The position numbers were made by a program, and so were the translations under genes. From assembly GCA_034401795.1 (NCBI GenBank), contig CM067373.1, forward strand, positions 39,964,669 through 40,028,668: DNA of 64,000 nt, read 5' to 3'. This DNA is from Chaetoderma sp. LZ-2023a (Eukaryota; Mollusca; Caudofoveata; Chaetodermatida; Chaetodermatidae). Below, one piece after another: positions 10,587-21,801 of this stretch (positions within the stretch are counted from its first letter, which is position 1; the number at the start of each line of letters is the position of its first letter). The notes below the pieces were generated by a model. The model was given only the letters and a program-made list of their open reading frames with translations. It did no database searches and was not told the origin of the DNA.

Positions 10587-13500
10587 GGCCACCGACCGAG
10601 CGGTTTCTGATCCGTCTGAGATTAGAAAAAAACGGTCTTGTGAATAAGGGTGAGTACCTGCATGCTCTAGTAGATACAGGTGCTAGCACATCCTTAATTA
10701 GGAAGGATATTTGGCGTAGCATGCTAGATGCTAGGCCATTAAAGAGAGCGAGAACGCTCTTAGCAGTAAATGGGGCCCCAATAGAACTTTTGGGAGAAAC
10801 ACAAATCAAATTTGAAAATGCCTGGCCTATTCCGAGTACGGTAGTGGCGAGTATGAGGCATGAATGTTTGATTGGAGCGGATGCTTTGCACTTGGGAAAG
10901 GCAGAGATTGATTATCGGACCAAGGTAGTAGTATGGTTTGGTCAGATATATCCCTTTAGGTATCCCTATAGAGAACAATCGCGATATGTGAATGCGAGTT
11001 GTAAGGAAACGACCGGATATAAAGATATCGACAAAGTGGTAGATGACTTTGCGGATATCTTTGATACGGCTCGTCCAAACACTTTAGGATTGGTCCCCAA
11101 AGTGAAATGTACGGTACCAACAGGAGATGCTTATCCTATAAGGCAGAAGGCCTACCGTCTACCGCTAACCAAGCAATATGTGGTCAAGAACCAAGTAAAA
11201 GAGATGCTTGATGCGGGCGTCATAAGACCATCGTCATCACCATGGGCGTCACCCATTACTTTGGTTCCTAAGAAGGACGGTGACACCCGGTTTTGTATTG
11301 ACTATAGGAAATTGAATTCGGTATGCCGTAAGGACAGTTACCCGCTACCGAATATCTCTGACATTTTTGATTCAATGCGAGGCACAACAATCTTTTCTAC
11401 TATGGACTTGAAGTCTGGATATTGGCAGATACCAATGGCCAGCCAAGACATAGAGAAGACGGCGTTCGTCTGCAGCGAAGGTTTGTACGAATGGATTCGT
11501 ATGCCATTCGGGTTTTGCAACTCAGGTGCCGTATTTCAAAGGGCAATGAATGACATTTTCCGGGAGTTTGTAGGAAAATATGTGCATGTTTTTGTCGACG
11601 ATATAGTCGTATATTCACGAAATCCGACAGAACATGCACATCACTTGCGTAAGGTCATGCGCAAGATTAGAGAATATAACTTACAAGTTAAGAAAAAGAA
11701 GTGTGATTTCGCCAGTAAGTCTGTGGACTTGTTAGGATATCGCATTTCTGCACAAGGAGTAGCTCCTCAGGCTCAGAAGGTCAAGGTCATTAGGGAAATG
11801 TCACCACCACGTGATGTGGGTGAAGTAAGAAGTTTCCTTGGAGCTACCGGATATTACAGATCCTGTGTGCAAGGCTATGCTGAAATTGCCAAGCCTTTAA
11901 TAGAGTTAACAAAGAAATATAAGCGTTTTGAATGGGGTAAGGATGAACAGCAAGCGTTCAAGAAATTACAGAACTTGCTGTGCAGTGAGACGGTTCTCAC
12001 ATATCCGAATTTAAACGCCCCTTATAAGTTATATACTGATGTGTCTAGTTATGCTATTGGTGCTATACTGGTACAAGACGATGATAAGGGTATAGAGCGA
12101 GTAATTCAATATGTAAGCTCTACTCTTAAAGATAGTCAGCTTAATTGGCCCGTAATAGAGAAGGAGGCTTACGCTGTGATCTATGTGTTGAAGAAGCTCC
12201 GTCCATATCTATTTGGCGTGCAGTTCACCGTGTACACTGACCACAAACCCCTAAGGAGTTTGTTTGTGGGTGAAGTGAAGAACACGAAGGTGCAGCGCTG
12301 GGCCGTGCTGATTGCTGAGTACGGATGTAAGATTGAGTACATCCAGGGCTCGAAGAATATTCGAGCAGACATGTTGTCCAGATTACGTCGTCCTGTGGAG
12401 GTCGCCACGTTAGACACGGGCGATTATGTCATGCCCGAGGTAGACGAGGGTGCGTTACCGCATGTCCCTCTAGAGGTTTATGGCATACCCTACGACGAAT
12501 TGTGTACCGAGCAGACCAAGGAATACACGGAATTGTTCAAGAACACACCGGAGGAGTATATGGTCAAAAACGGTATTTTGTATTCCTTAGTGACACCTTC
12601 AGTATTGGACTCTGAGTACCCCAGAATTGTATTACCTACCCTGTTCCATGAGAAAGTGCTCCGGAAGGCTCATGAGAGAGCCGGTCACCAAGGTCTGAAA
12701 AAGGCCATCGGTATGGTAAGGGATTCTTTTGTGTGGACGTCTTTAAGGAAAGATGTGGTTCGTATGCTTGAAACGTGTACAACGTGCCAGGTCAACCGAC
12801 CCGTCACTACATGGCCTCAATACAGTGAGATGCCCATGGCTAATTATCCAAGTCAGATAATTGGTATGGATTTGATCGGTCCACTGTTGGAGTCAAGCAG
12901 AGGTAATGTGTATATCATGACGATAATCGATCACTGTTCTGCGTGGGCAGAAGCATACCCAATAGCTGCAAAAACATCGCAGAACGTTGAAGACAAATTT
13001 TTCAACGAGTATGTAGCTCGTCATGGTCGTCGTGCAAGACTTCCGTTAACCGTCCCACTGGATGCCATGCAAGATCTGGGCGAAAGACTTACATGTCTTA
13101 ATAATGCCTTGCTGCGCGCTCATGGAGAAACGGCTAAGTCTCGAGAAGTTCACCGAGAACAAATTAACAAGCGTGCCAACGCTGGTGAATTCAAGGTGGG
13201 CGATTCAGTGGTTGTAAAGGCTGAGGAGAGGATGAAATTAACCTCTCGCAGTGACCCTGAGTACGAGATCTTTAAGATCAATGGTCCAGTAGCTCATGTC
13301 CGACATCAGAGATCTGGGAAAGTACGCATACTTAATATATCTAAGCTACGTGTAGTTGACTCAGAGATGTGTTGGGGCAAGGTCCGACCACGCCCTATTC
13401 GTAACCCTGCTAAAGGTACGAAAGCCAGCCACCACCAGAGAGTGATGATACCCGAGTCCAGACCTTTGCCGGTAAACGACTCCGGTGCAACATCGAGTAA

Positions 13501-13861
13501 GCGAGCTCGTAGGAAGCGACCAGCTTCTGATGAAGAGCCAAGGGTGCGCAAGGGTGGTAAGGGGGTTGATATAGATATAGATCAACCTCGTACGAGTCAG
13601 ATTCGAAACCATGAGTCAGCGGGTGAAACCATCATAACTCCTCGTACTATGGTGATGGACACTTCGGAGGGTGTACCCGAAACCGTCACTGAGCCAATGG
13701 AAACGCTTCCCTCGCATCCCTACTTTCTGTGCAAGCGCAGTCTCGCTCCTGACGTCTACTCAGAGCCCAAAAGACTCAGGATTGGCGCGTTTGGCCGTGC
13801 TCGATACGATGACTTCATCGGTCGTATCGATGCAGTTATAAGGCGACGCAGTCGTCAATAG
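10580..13861 (+). pseudogene. Pol of retrotransposon 1: protease-RT-RNase H-integrase, integrase core deleted
   Basis: One open frame of 1093 codons, in the -1 phase relative to gag, overlapping the gag stop and without a convincing ATG; it was probably expressed by ribosomal frameshifting. In order: aspartic protease (LVDTGAST, about residue 30); reverse transcriptase with FVDDIVVYS (about 337); RNase H (YTDVSSYAIGAILV about 486, TDHKPLRSL about 555); integrase zinc finger (HERAGHQG...CTTCQ about 697-735); integrase core starting at GMDLIGPL (about 762). After EYVARHG (about 815) the sequence jumps directly to RRARLPLTV, normally about 150 residues further on. The second Asp and the Glu of the integrase triad are therefore missing although the frame is kept. 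A GPY/F-like region and a basic C-terminal tail follow. The protein could still reverse transcribe but should not integrate. Confidence 0.92.
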
Positions 13862-13972
13862 CGTAATTCTGTATGGTAGTATCGTACCAATAGCATTCGC
13901 AGTGATATAGTATCGTATAGGACGTTCAGAACGTAAACAGTATAGCTGATAGTAGCGTATCTAACATACACC

Positions 13973-14290
13973 ATGTCAGTAGCAGCCATATCTTCCGAGG
14001 TCGCACGGGCTGCGTGCGCCATGATAGCCAACCTTGATAGGCTGTGTAACGCGGATAAGGACATGATGCGTACGCTGATTATGAGGAGTATGCGGGTCAT
14101 GTTGAAGGATGACAAAATTAACGCCGGAAGGGTTATACTCTTGGCCGAAATCAGCAAGGCATTGCTGTCCGGGTATGGAATAAACATAGTGCATTGGGTT
14201 CGAGTACTGTTGTTGAGAAGCTTTATTAATCGCTGTATTTCTCACCAAGATCGGATAGTATGTGACCGGGTCAGAATGTCCTGGTGGTAA
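13973..14290 (+). CDS. Small helical ORF between pol and env-like gene
   Basis: 105 codons starting with a good ATG (MSVAAISSEVARAAC). The predicted product is mostly alpha-helical and hydrophobic, and I recognise no family. It overlaps the start of the env-like frame by 29 bp in another phase. It could be the damaged N-terminal part of the env-like gene (the phase changes where the second frame opens) or an accessory ORF. Its coding status is uncertain. Confidence 0.4.
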   Translation: MSVAAISSEVARAACAMIANLDRLCNADKDMMRTLIMRSMRVMLKDDKINAGRVILLAEISKALLSGYGINIVHWVRVLLLRSFINRCISHQDRIVCDRVRMSWW

Positions 14291-15107
14291 CCCTGAAGTG
14301 TGTCATGGTCAGCGGAGGGTCGATAAGAACCATGTGCCGGGTATTGTCAGTATACTGACTAATACCACGGATAGTACCTGTAATATTAGACTGACTGAGT
14401 CCAACGAAACGTCTAGTAAAGTATTTGCCAATAAGAAAATAGGCGTGGGGTTGCAAACGTTCGGAGAAACTGTCGAAGTACACTGCGGCGGACGACTGAC
14501 AGACCGGTGTGTAGTTAAGAATGGTGTGTTTGCTCTAATGTCTGGAGAATGTGATTATAGTTGCAAGGGTTGGCGATTTGAGCCGGTACAGTCTTATAGT
14601 AGGACTTACACTCGAATCAGTCTGGCCGTAGATACGCCACGGTTGGATGTGGCCGGGGTATTAAACCAGTCAATGATAATTGATCAATTGAGTATGCAAA
14701 AATGGGACCATTTGCAGAAGTCTAAGTACGTGCAGCTAGCACCTTTATCCGCGGTCGACCCAGCGATGGTCGATGGCATGGGGGTACGGTCGTTTGTGTC
14801 ATATTCAACCGGCTCCTTCGTCGTAGTGATCGTAATAGTGGTTATATTATGGAAGTGCGGAATTATTTCGCGCATGTGGATATGGATTAGATGCAAGCCA
14901 CATGCGGCCCATAGCAGTGCGCCACGTACTATTCACCCTCTAGGGCCCCGGAGACCTGCAGCCCTACCGGAGCCTCTGAGGATGTCAGCCGGGTCGTCGC
15001 CTAACGCTGTTGCCAGGACCGAGATCGACCCGACGGCTGACGACTGGATAGACGTGATGATTGACAATCCTAACATTCGTACATCATACGAGGATTTATC
15101 ATTGTAG
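14262..15107 (+). pseudogene. Env-like membrane protein of retrotransposon 1, N-terminally incomplete
   Basis: 281 codons, opening at a GTG just after a stop at 14256, so no natural start or signal peptide is present. The first ~180 residues look like an ectodomain: several cysteines (C6, C14, C40, C75, C83, C97, C101) and three N-glycosylation sequons (NTT at 34, NET at 48, NQS at 135). A strongly hydrophobic segment follows (about 185-205, rich in V and I), then basic residues and a cytoplasmic tail of about 70 residues. The place after pol and the single C-terminal membrane span match the env-like third ORF of errantivirus-type elements. I cannot assign it to a specific glycoprotein class, and no fusion peptide or furin site is obvious. 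The upstream part was probably lost or lies in another frame. Confidence 0.65.
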
Positions 15108-15513
15108 CACGAACTAAATAATAGTGCCATGTTTGCATATATTTTCCTCATACCTGATCAAGGGTATGGATTCCGAGGATATTTCGGAACGGTGCACAAA
15201 CTTTATTATTGTGCCATGTATTGATTGTGTATTGCATGTATTGTGGATGTCGCTATGACCATGTATATGACCTGTAATGATTTGACTGTAGGATTAGGAT
15301 TTATAGTTCGTTATTTTATTGTTTTAGCATTGTATTGATTGTTTAACTATGTTATCGTCATAATAGATTTCTATTATTGCAGCGTGTTAACGGATGATTA
15401 CGTTGGCTTATGGACGTCAGTTCTGGGTAGCCCTGGTATAGTGTGGTTTGGTTGTTGATAGTGCACAACGAGTTAATTATCGATGTCTTAAGGCCTTAAG
15501 AGATGGTTAAGCT

Positions 15514-17096
15514 CCAGGTGAGCTAATGAACTGAGTGAATAATATAGTAGGTTAGATACGTAGTAGGAAGATGCACTGGTTGACTTTGACCAGTGCTAGT
15601 GGTACAGTTTCGCGGAAATAGGATAGAACTGTGTCGAAACTGTAGCAGTATATTCATCACAATAAGTTAGAAGTTAGAATAGATTGGAATAAGACCAACG
15701 GTTCTGAGTTGGTGATATCTGTCAATAGTTGAAGATAAAAGTTGTTGCTGTGGGATCGGCATACACTTTTATAATGTTCAGCAGTCATTTAGGCCGTTAG
15801 TTTAATAAATATTAGAGTGGATAAGAATAGATGCGAATCGATGGGAATCGAGAGAAATTATAGGAAACAGACTGACATGTAGTTGTTGACGGTCGGCATT
15901 CCGACTCCCTTAAGCAAGTACAACAACACCAGCTGGCAATGAGATCATACAGCTCATGTGCTTATTAACGTTCGTTTCCTACAGGCTTATCCAAGATAGG
16001 CAAGGGACAGGACAGAGGCATTGTAGCGTCCTGTAGGAATTAATAACACAATCGAAATTTGTATATCAACTATATGTCAATCAAAGAAAGGCATGCTACA
16101 ACAACACATTCCGTAATGTTGTTAGTTAGCTGACAGATCGCATCAAATCAGAACCAGCTAGAACCGCTTTGCTAGAGTTAGGGTGTAGATATATCGTGTT
16201 TAGTAATGAATCCCTAGAAGAGAAGCCCAGAGTTTGAATGGCCGGGATGACGTCATAATCAATGAGCATCTAGTCAAACTCTGTGGCAGAGAAACAAAAG
16301 GAACAAGGTTTCAAAGTAAAGTCGAAAGATAGGCAAGCAGTGATTGGTCAGGAGGATCAACAAGAATAGGTACGGACTTCTAGGAAGAAATAAGCAGATG
16401 TTGAGTGGAGGCAAGAATGATGCGGGCCAATCAAACGGTGGTTATATCTACCTAGAAGGATGAAAGGAACAGAAACTATGTATTACGATATATATAGGTC
16501 TATATATCGTAATATGTATAGAAGTTAGGAAAATATGAAGAGTATTTAATAGGCACTTGGTCTATTGAATAATTAATCTTTTACCATCGTTGATTCGTGT
16601 AGGTAATATTCTCCCTCTGTGATTACAGAGCAGAAGTATCTTCGCATTGTAGCCGTAGTACATACTATAATTGGAGTCAGTCAATTAAGAGTAGTGTTAG
16701 ATTGGATAGCAGATCAATAGAAGTGAGAGTAATCCGTCTAGATAATTATTCAGAAATATATTCAAAGTTTATCATTTATTTTCGACAGTATAAGTCGACC
16801 TTGTTATAAGTTTTAATAGCTAATAAATAATCGTAATATCATAAGTAGCTAGTCATAGTTGTGTGTAACTCCTGAAGCACGAAACATCATCGTGCCTTAC
16901 CTGCGCATCTTTGATAAGTCAGATAGGCCCCGATTGCTACCAGAAATATCTTCATAACATCAGAAGAGGCGAGCCAGCAATCATACCGCTACATCATCGG
17001 GAAGATAGATTGTCGCAGCAATCTTCTTACATCATAAGTCTTTCCGAAGTGGTAGTGGTAGTCAGATCTTGTGTAATAGAAGACCTAAAATCTTCA
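15514..17096 (+). repeat. 3' LTR of retrotransposon 1
   Basis: Near-identical copy of 7122-8695. Differences seen by eye are A/G in GAGTAAATAA, T/G near 16180, a G/C in TAATATGATAAG, T/C in GAAGCATGAA, an 8-bp insertion near 16919, and three further transitions near the 3' end. It ends CTTCA at 17096 and is followed directly by Polinton polymerase sequence. Confidence 0.9.
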
Positions 17097-17420
17097 AGGT
17101 GTGTAGCTGGAGCTCCTCACTGACTACGACATGCCTCTCTTCATACAGAAAGAACTCAGGGGTGGTGTATCAATGGTCAGCAAACGAACGCTATGCTAAG
17201 GCAAACAACCCATACATAGCTGGCTATAATCCACAACAGCCGGCAAGCCACATCATGTATCTGAACGCTAACAATCTCTATGGCTGGGCAATGGGCCAAC
17301 ATCTACCGACTGGGGTGAAACAGTCAAATTATTTTCAAAATATACATCAATATCCTACCGTAATTCCTCATACATCCTCAACCTCATACTCCTACGACCT
17401 CCATTATCAGACCACCTCTT
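17097..17420 (+). pseudogene. Polinton DNA polymerase B, middle part
   Basis: Resumes the gene cut at 7028. LELLTDYDMPLFIQKELRGG, then VSMVSKR, a 4-bp insertion that shifts the frame near 17190, then YAKANNPYIAGYN and HIMYLNANNLYGWAM. The last is polymerase motif A (the D-x-x-N-L-Y-G-W form) with the key Asp replaced by Asn. After LPTG the sequence becomes unrelated, and a half copy of the hairpin repeat sits at 17315-17339. Motifs B and C (DTDS) are absent from this part. Confidence 0.8.
17315..17339. repeat. Half-arm of the ~93-bp hairpin repeat
   Basis: CAGTCAAATTATTTTCAAAA followed by TAT matches the right arm of the hairpin family almost exactly. It lies at the point where polymerase homology breaks off. 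Confidence 0.55.
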
Positions 17421-17825
17421 AAACTCTATTTTTTTACATTACCATTACTCTCTTATTATTTTTACCCTACAACGGTAGATAACCACGGAGGGAGGTGGGG
17501 GGGGGGGGAGCACCGCCACTACATTTAAACGTAAAATACACAACTTTTAAGGGGTAACTAATTCAAAATAATAGAACATTCCAGAGTGATGAAGAATCTC
17601 AAATACGTGTGCGGCTGGACGCCATTGTTATCTAGAAAAAGTGTCATTATAGACGGCATTGTTCTCTAGAAAATGTGTGCATACGGTCGCCATTGTTCTC
17701 AACATTCCATTCCACAAGCTTTTCCCTTGATCTCCTGAAAAACCCATTGTTCTCGAAGACCTCCTGCTGGGCAGAACAATAACGTCCAGCCCCACCCTAT
17801 ACTAACTGGGAATACCAAGGCCTCC
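17421..17825. other. Non-coding insert inside polymerase remnant
   Basis: Contains a poly-G run (about 17494-17508) and three loose repeats of GCCATTGTTCTCTAGAAAA between about 17618 and 17760. No polymerase homology is visible here, although motifs B and C would be expected in this interval. Confidence 0.5.
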
Positions 17826-18330
17826 CGCTAAATGTTCAGATGGAGGATATCTACACTGGCATGACTGTGAGGAGTGACCTCTATGACACAAGCGACTACC
17901 CAGTAACACACCCGCTACACAGTACTGCAAACAAGAAGATCCTGGGCAAGATGAAGGATGAGTTTGCCAGGGTGCCCATAAAAGGAATTGTTGGCCTGCG
18001 CCTGAAAATGTACTCCATCAAGCGGTCGGATGAGCAGGAAGTCAAGAAGCCAAAGGGTGTGCACAGGGCTGTGGTGAGAGATTTGCCATGAGCAGTACAA
18101 GGAATGCCTCTTTCGAGTGAAAGGTCTTTCACCATGGTATGAACATGCTGCGAAGCGAGGGTCACCACCTCTATGGGGTCCACCAGACCAAAACAAGCCT
18201 CAGTCTCTCAGACACAAAGTGATGGATCGCTCCCAATGGTATTCACACCCTGGCTTATGGTCACAAGGATGCCATCACTCCAATGGATGCTTGCATCGAA
18301 GAGCTGCTGGTATGAGCATCATGTCACATG
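17826..18330 (+). pseudogene. Polinton DNA polymerase B, C-terminal part
   Basis: The frame MEDIYTGMTVRSDLYDTSDY, then PVTHPLH...NKKILGKMKDE...GIVGLRLKMYSI, is the segment that follows motif C in protein-primed polymerases. The next stretch changes frame at about 18088 (HEQYKECLF) and again near 18150, where LYGVHQTKTSLSL and GIHTLAYGH can be read. It then decays. Motif C itself is missing, so the polymerase is dead in several ways. Confidence 0.8.
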
Positions 18331-18342
18331 TTCAACCGACAG

Positions 18343-19964
18343 TCAGTGGAGGATGTCTACTCTCCGGGGTGGAGGTAGCTGGGTGTCCATAGGGATAAGC
18401 TGAAGCTCCTCTCGTACAAATGGCTGCCTAGGTCTACTCTCCGACCATGCCAGGTAGTACAGCGTAGGCTGTCCAGCCGTCTCCACATACCTGTCAATCT
18501 TGTGTACAGCTATCGACCAGTTGGGGTCAGTCGCCTGCCTACGTCCACCCTCCAACTCGCCAGAGTCATACAAATACCAAACCAGGGAATCAGATGGAAG
18601 TATGTCCTCTGAGCACAGCTCTTGAACAGAGCATCGAGGTTGGGCCACAGAGGATCGCTAAATGGCCTTGACTGGCTTCTGTCCTATCAGCCTAGTAACC
18701 TCAGCATTGGATCTCTCCACCACAATGGGCAACCCTCTCACCCACGACCGCCTGCTAGAACAGCCATCTCCTGAGCATATTGATGTGGGATCAGCCTCTC
18801 TGCCAGTGTCTGGTTCCACTGCTCGATGATAGCCTGGGAATGGTAATGTCCCACCTCGCCTCGCCTAACGCCACACCATGTTTCCGCATGAGGGCCTCAG
18901 TTTCACCTCTAAACTCCTTACCTTCATCCACTTGCAGCAACTCTGGCCACTGGAGGGGATTTTGCGGATCCTCAGAGATACTCTGGAACCCGGCAGCCAT
19001 CTGACCTGCAGACTTATCCATTAGAGGCATTGCTGCCTTGTACCTACTGGTGACATCGATGATGGTGAGGGCATACTTGTAGGTCTTGCATGTTCCTCTG
19101 GAACAGACCCGATTATGTGGAAGGAACAGCACATCAGCCTAATGGACTCTGTTTGGGACAGGTTCATCGAAGTGTGCATACCGAATGTGCCGTAGACGAG
19201 GTCTGTAGATCCGCCACATCGCCTGTCTGGTAAGCCACTGTCTAATCATCTCCAAGGTGAATCTATAACCCTTGCGAAATGCAGCCTCGAACTTTGTCAG
19301 AGTTGTACAGGAGAGGACATGAGTTGATGTCAGCGATGAAATCTGAGGTCCTGACAGCCTCTCTTGAAGATCTCTATTACCGGCCCGACTGTTATTATCG
19401 TGAGCCTCACCAGCTGCAAGCTAGAAGGCGTTCTGTACATGCGGGGACAGCAGCTTCTCCATGATCCGAACTGTAATGTCTCCTTCTAGCCCTCTGAAGA
19501 ATGTCCAGTATATTGTTCGCCATCCTCTCTCCTCTGTCTCCCTCTCACCGAGATGCTCGTTAAGAATTGGCTGACCTTCTCGCCTCATACTCCGGGCTAA
19601 GGGTTCAGAGCTCGCCCCCCCCCCTCATCAATCGTCTTCTGATTCTCTGTAGAAGAGGTAGGCGTTCTTGTGGATGGCAAGCCATCCGAGTTGCTACAGC
19701 TTTGGCCCGTAAGCTGACAGTCGTCTCCTCATACAACTGATGAAGCTCACGGAGCAGCTGTGCTTTCTTGGCATGGTTCTATGGATCCGCAGAGGTGAGC
19801 GCCAGAGACCTCTCTGTCTGTTGTGCTCGGGAGAGTCGCTTTAGCCACTCATCGGCGAGGGTGGGGAATTGCTTTCGCCACTCCTCGGCATCGACGCGAG
19901 CAATCATCTGGAGTAATTCAGCTTTGCATGCCTTAGAATACCTTCTAAGACCTAATTGTTTCAC
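18343..19964 (-). pseudogene. Polinton (Maverick) retroviral-type integrase, frameshifted
   Basis: Inserts Polinton DNA; related to retroviral and LTR-element integrases. From the N-terminus: a helical region (19964-19779, LRRYSKACKAELLQMIARVD), a zinc-finger/linker part (WLTRQAMWRIYRPRLRHIRY near 19230), then the core. All three catalytic residues can be seen: ALTIIDVTSRY (D), LLQVDEGKEF (D) and AIIEQWNQTLAERL (E, near 18825). The core is split by a frameshift between the second Asp and the Glu. A C-terminal region (18648-18343, WYLYDSGELEGG...YYLAWSES) resembles a chromo-like tail. An in-frame stop near 19140 is another break. It is transcribed toward the polymerase fragments. Confidence 0.83.
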
Positions 19965-20330
19965 TATCGTGCATAATTGGATTACGGTAGGGATGTTGAT
20001 CCTTTTATGTTCAACGTATTCGATGTAGAATACCTAATGATTTTGTTTGTCTAAATGGTCGTTTGTTGATGTCAGCTTGTTTCATAAAATGTTTCATAAG
20101 ATGTCTCATAAAATAGCTCATAAACTATGTTGCAAGATATACTTAGGAAGTCATTTCTTTAATACGGAATTAAAGTTGTTCATGTGCCCTAGAGATGGTG
20201 TTTTCTCTAAATGGATAGTACCTGCACCGATGGAGCCTAAATTGAGAGAGCGATGGGAGCCGTGGATCGCGGAATGGTTGCCTGTGTAGGGTGGTGGTAT
20301 TTTTCTAATCCCGACTATACTACTTAGCTA
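19965..20330. other. No clear gene; short repeats
   Basis: A loose repeat CATAAAATG...CATAAGATG...CATAAAATAG at 20085-20125. A plus-strand open frame ending at 20289 (KWIVPAPMEPKLRERWEPWI) might be another Polinton fragment but I do not recognise it. Confidence 0.35.
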
Positions 20331-20372
20331 GAGATGGGCGGGGCATAGTTAAAACTGGAAAGGTCCATTGTG
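20325..20372. repeat. End fragment of the ~405-bp MITE family
   Basis: TTAGCTAGAGATGGGCGGGG, then CATAGTTAAAACTGGAAAGGTCC, matches the right end of the full copy at 43431-43835. Only the end is present. Confidence 0.7.
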
Positions 20373-20967
20373 AAGCATTAACGAAGCGCCTTCCAGAAAT
20401 GTATTACCGTATACAGTTATCACCTTTGATGAACAGTTTTACTACAAAGACGAAATGTTGCAATAGAACAATATTGACAACTGTCATGACTTTGTCATTA
20501 TGTTAGGAGGATTCAAGTTCAAGTAAATCTTTCAAAGGTGAGACGCTAATACATGGTGTCTCCAGGCATCGGTGGCATGTGGATAGAGAGGGGGATCTCC
20601 AGATAGGACACTACAGAAAACATAATTGACAGAAAGATAGGGAAAATAGAGGTATGCGTAACCATGGCCATAAATTACTTTCGAAGCTCTCTGGAGAGGT
20701 ATAGGGACCAGGTTTACAAGATGGACAGACGAGAATGGCAAAGTAGCAGGCAAAGTGATTTAAATCCTAGCTACCAATTTGGAACGAGGGTGCTACAAGA
20801 ACGACAGAGGGCAGATTGAGTCGCCACTGACAGCAATAGTTGAGCAGATAAAATCACTAAATTCTCTCATTCATGAATGTGATATAGAAAACAATGATAA
20901 AACTACTTCCCAGTATTGAAGAAACTACATGCAACTAGCATCCATCCTGCTTAGATTCACTCGCGCT
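20373..20967. other. No feature seen
   Basis: Unremarkable AT-rich DNA with no open frame or repeat that I can support. Confidence 0.5.
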
Positions 20968-21801
20968 ATGATGATGATGATTGCTGTATTCTGCGGCTGT
21001 AGTAGTAGAAACATCCTACAGCTACAATCAGCCCTTCTTCGCTTTTACCCACTGTGTCTTGTCCTCAGCCGCAATCCGTAGCTTCCTCAGGTCTATTCTT
21101 GACATGAGTGTACCGAGTCCTGCTTTCTTGAGGTCACCTCGTAGCACGCTTAGCAGATTTATTAAATGACGTCCTCTCCTGGCTTTGTATTTGCTGGCTC
21201 CGAGTAGGGCGAATTCCAAGACTCTCTGCGCTGGTGTCTCTTCTGGCATCCTTAGCACATGGCCAAACATGGACCATCTTTGCTGGGCAACTTTTACAGA
21301 CAGCCGCGACGTATTACACATCTTGTATAGTGCATCGTTGGAAATTATGCTGTCTGGCCATCGGTGTCCAGTGATGGTGCGTAGGTGTTTGCGGTGGCAG
21401 GCATCGAGTTTGTCTAGAGCTGCCTTTGGAGCTGCCCAGCTGTTACAGTTATACAGCATCAATGATACGCAGGTTGCATTGTATAAACGTAGCCTTTTTA
21501 TCAAGGGCATCTTTGATCTACGAATCCATAGCTTCCACAAGAGCTGGAAAGCTATGTTCCCCATGACGCAGCGTGCAGAACTGTCAGCAGTACTGCAAAG
21601 CAGTGAGCCCAAGATTTTACTTTTCTTCCATCGTTCGCCGCCACGAAGTGGGTTGTCATTTTCTATAGTTTCTTGCTTTGTCGATAGGTATATGTGGGTG
21701 AACTCTGTTTTGGATTCATTTATAAAGAGAATCCGAGATCCGAGATGGATTGTGTGCCTGTCCTCGACAGGGCCGAACTTAATGCAGGGCAACAAGTGCA
21801 C
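20968..21801 (-). pseudogene. LINE 3' fragment: C-terminal part of non-LTR reverse transcriptase
   Basis: Minus-strand frame of 257 codons homologous to the C-terminal (thumb and beyond) region of animal non-LTR retrotransposons. Recognisable stretches are NESKTEF, WKKSKILGSLL, ARCVMGNIAFQ, RLRLYNATCVSLMLYNCNSW, KLDACHRKHLRTITGHRWP and QRWSMFGHVLRM. The catalytic YADD and the endonuclease are upstream and missing, so this is a 5'-truncated copy, as is usual for LINEs. The 3' end is marked by an (ATC)n tail at 20968-20981. Probably RTE-like, but the clade is not secure. Confidence 0.85.

Larger units (their letters stand above)
7029..17096 (+). mobile_element. Ty3/gypsy-type LTR retrotransposon 1 with env-like gene
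   Basis: Direct repeats of about 1.57 kb (7122-8695 and 15514-17096) bound a gag-pol-env-like coding region. The polymerase gene of the Polinton host is cut at KTG (7028) and continues at 17097. AGGT occurs on both sides of the break (7025-7028 and 17097-17100), a plausible 4-bp target duplication. The 93 bp from 7029 to 7121 are not part of the duplicated LTR sequence and are unexplained. The two LTRs differ by roughly seven substitutions and one 8-bp indel, so the insertion is young. Gag and integrase are defective. Confidence 0.9.
6632..20029. mobile_element. Decayed Polinton/Maverick element, interrupted by an LTR retrotransposon
   Basis: Two Polinton hallmark genes lie tail to tail: a protein-primed family B DNA polymerase in pieces on the plus strand (6632-7028, 17097-17420, 17826-18330) and a retroviral-type integrase on the minus strand (19964 to 18343). 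Polintons are large self-synthesising transposons related to adintoviruses and virophages. I do not see the capsid, protease or packaging ATPase genes, nor long terminal inverted repeats, so this is an internal remnant. The outer limits given are only the limits of recognisable coding sequence. Confidence 0.8.

Noticed and set aside
10228-10809. 193-codon minus-strand ORF opposite gag/pol of retrotransposon 1
   Set aside because: Antisense shadow of the zinc-knuckle tail and protease region; no independent signal.
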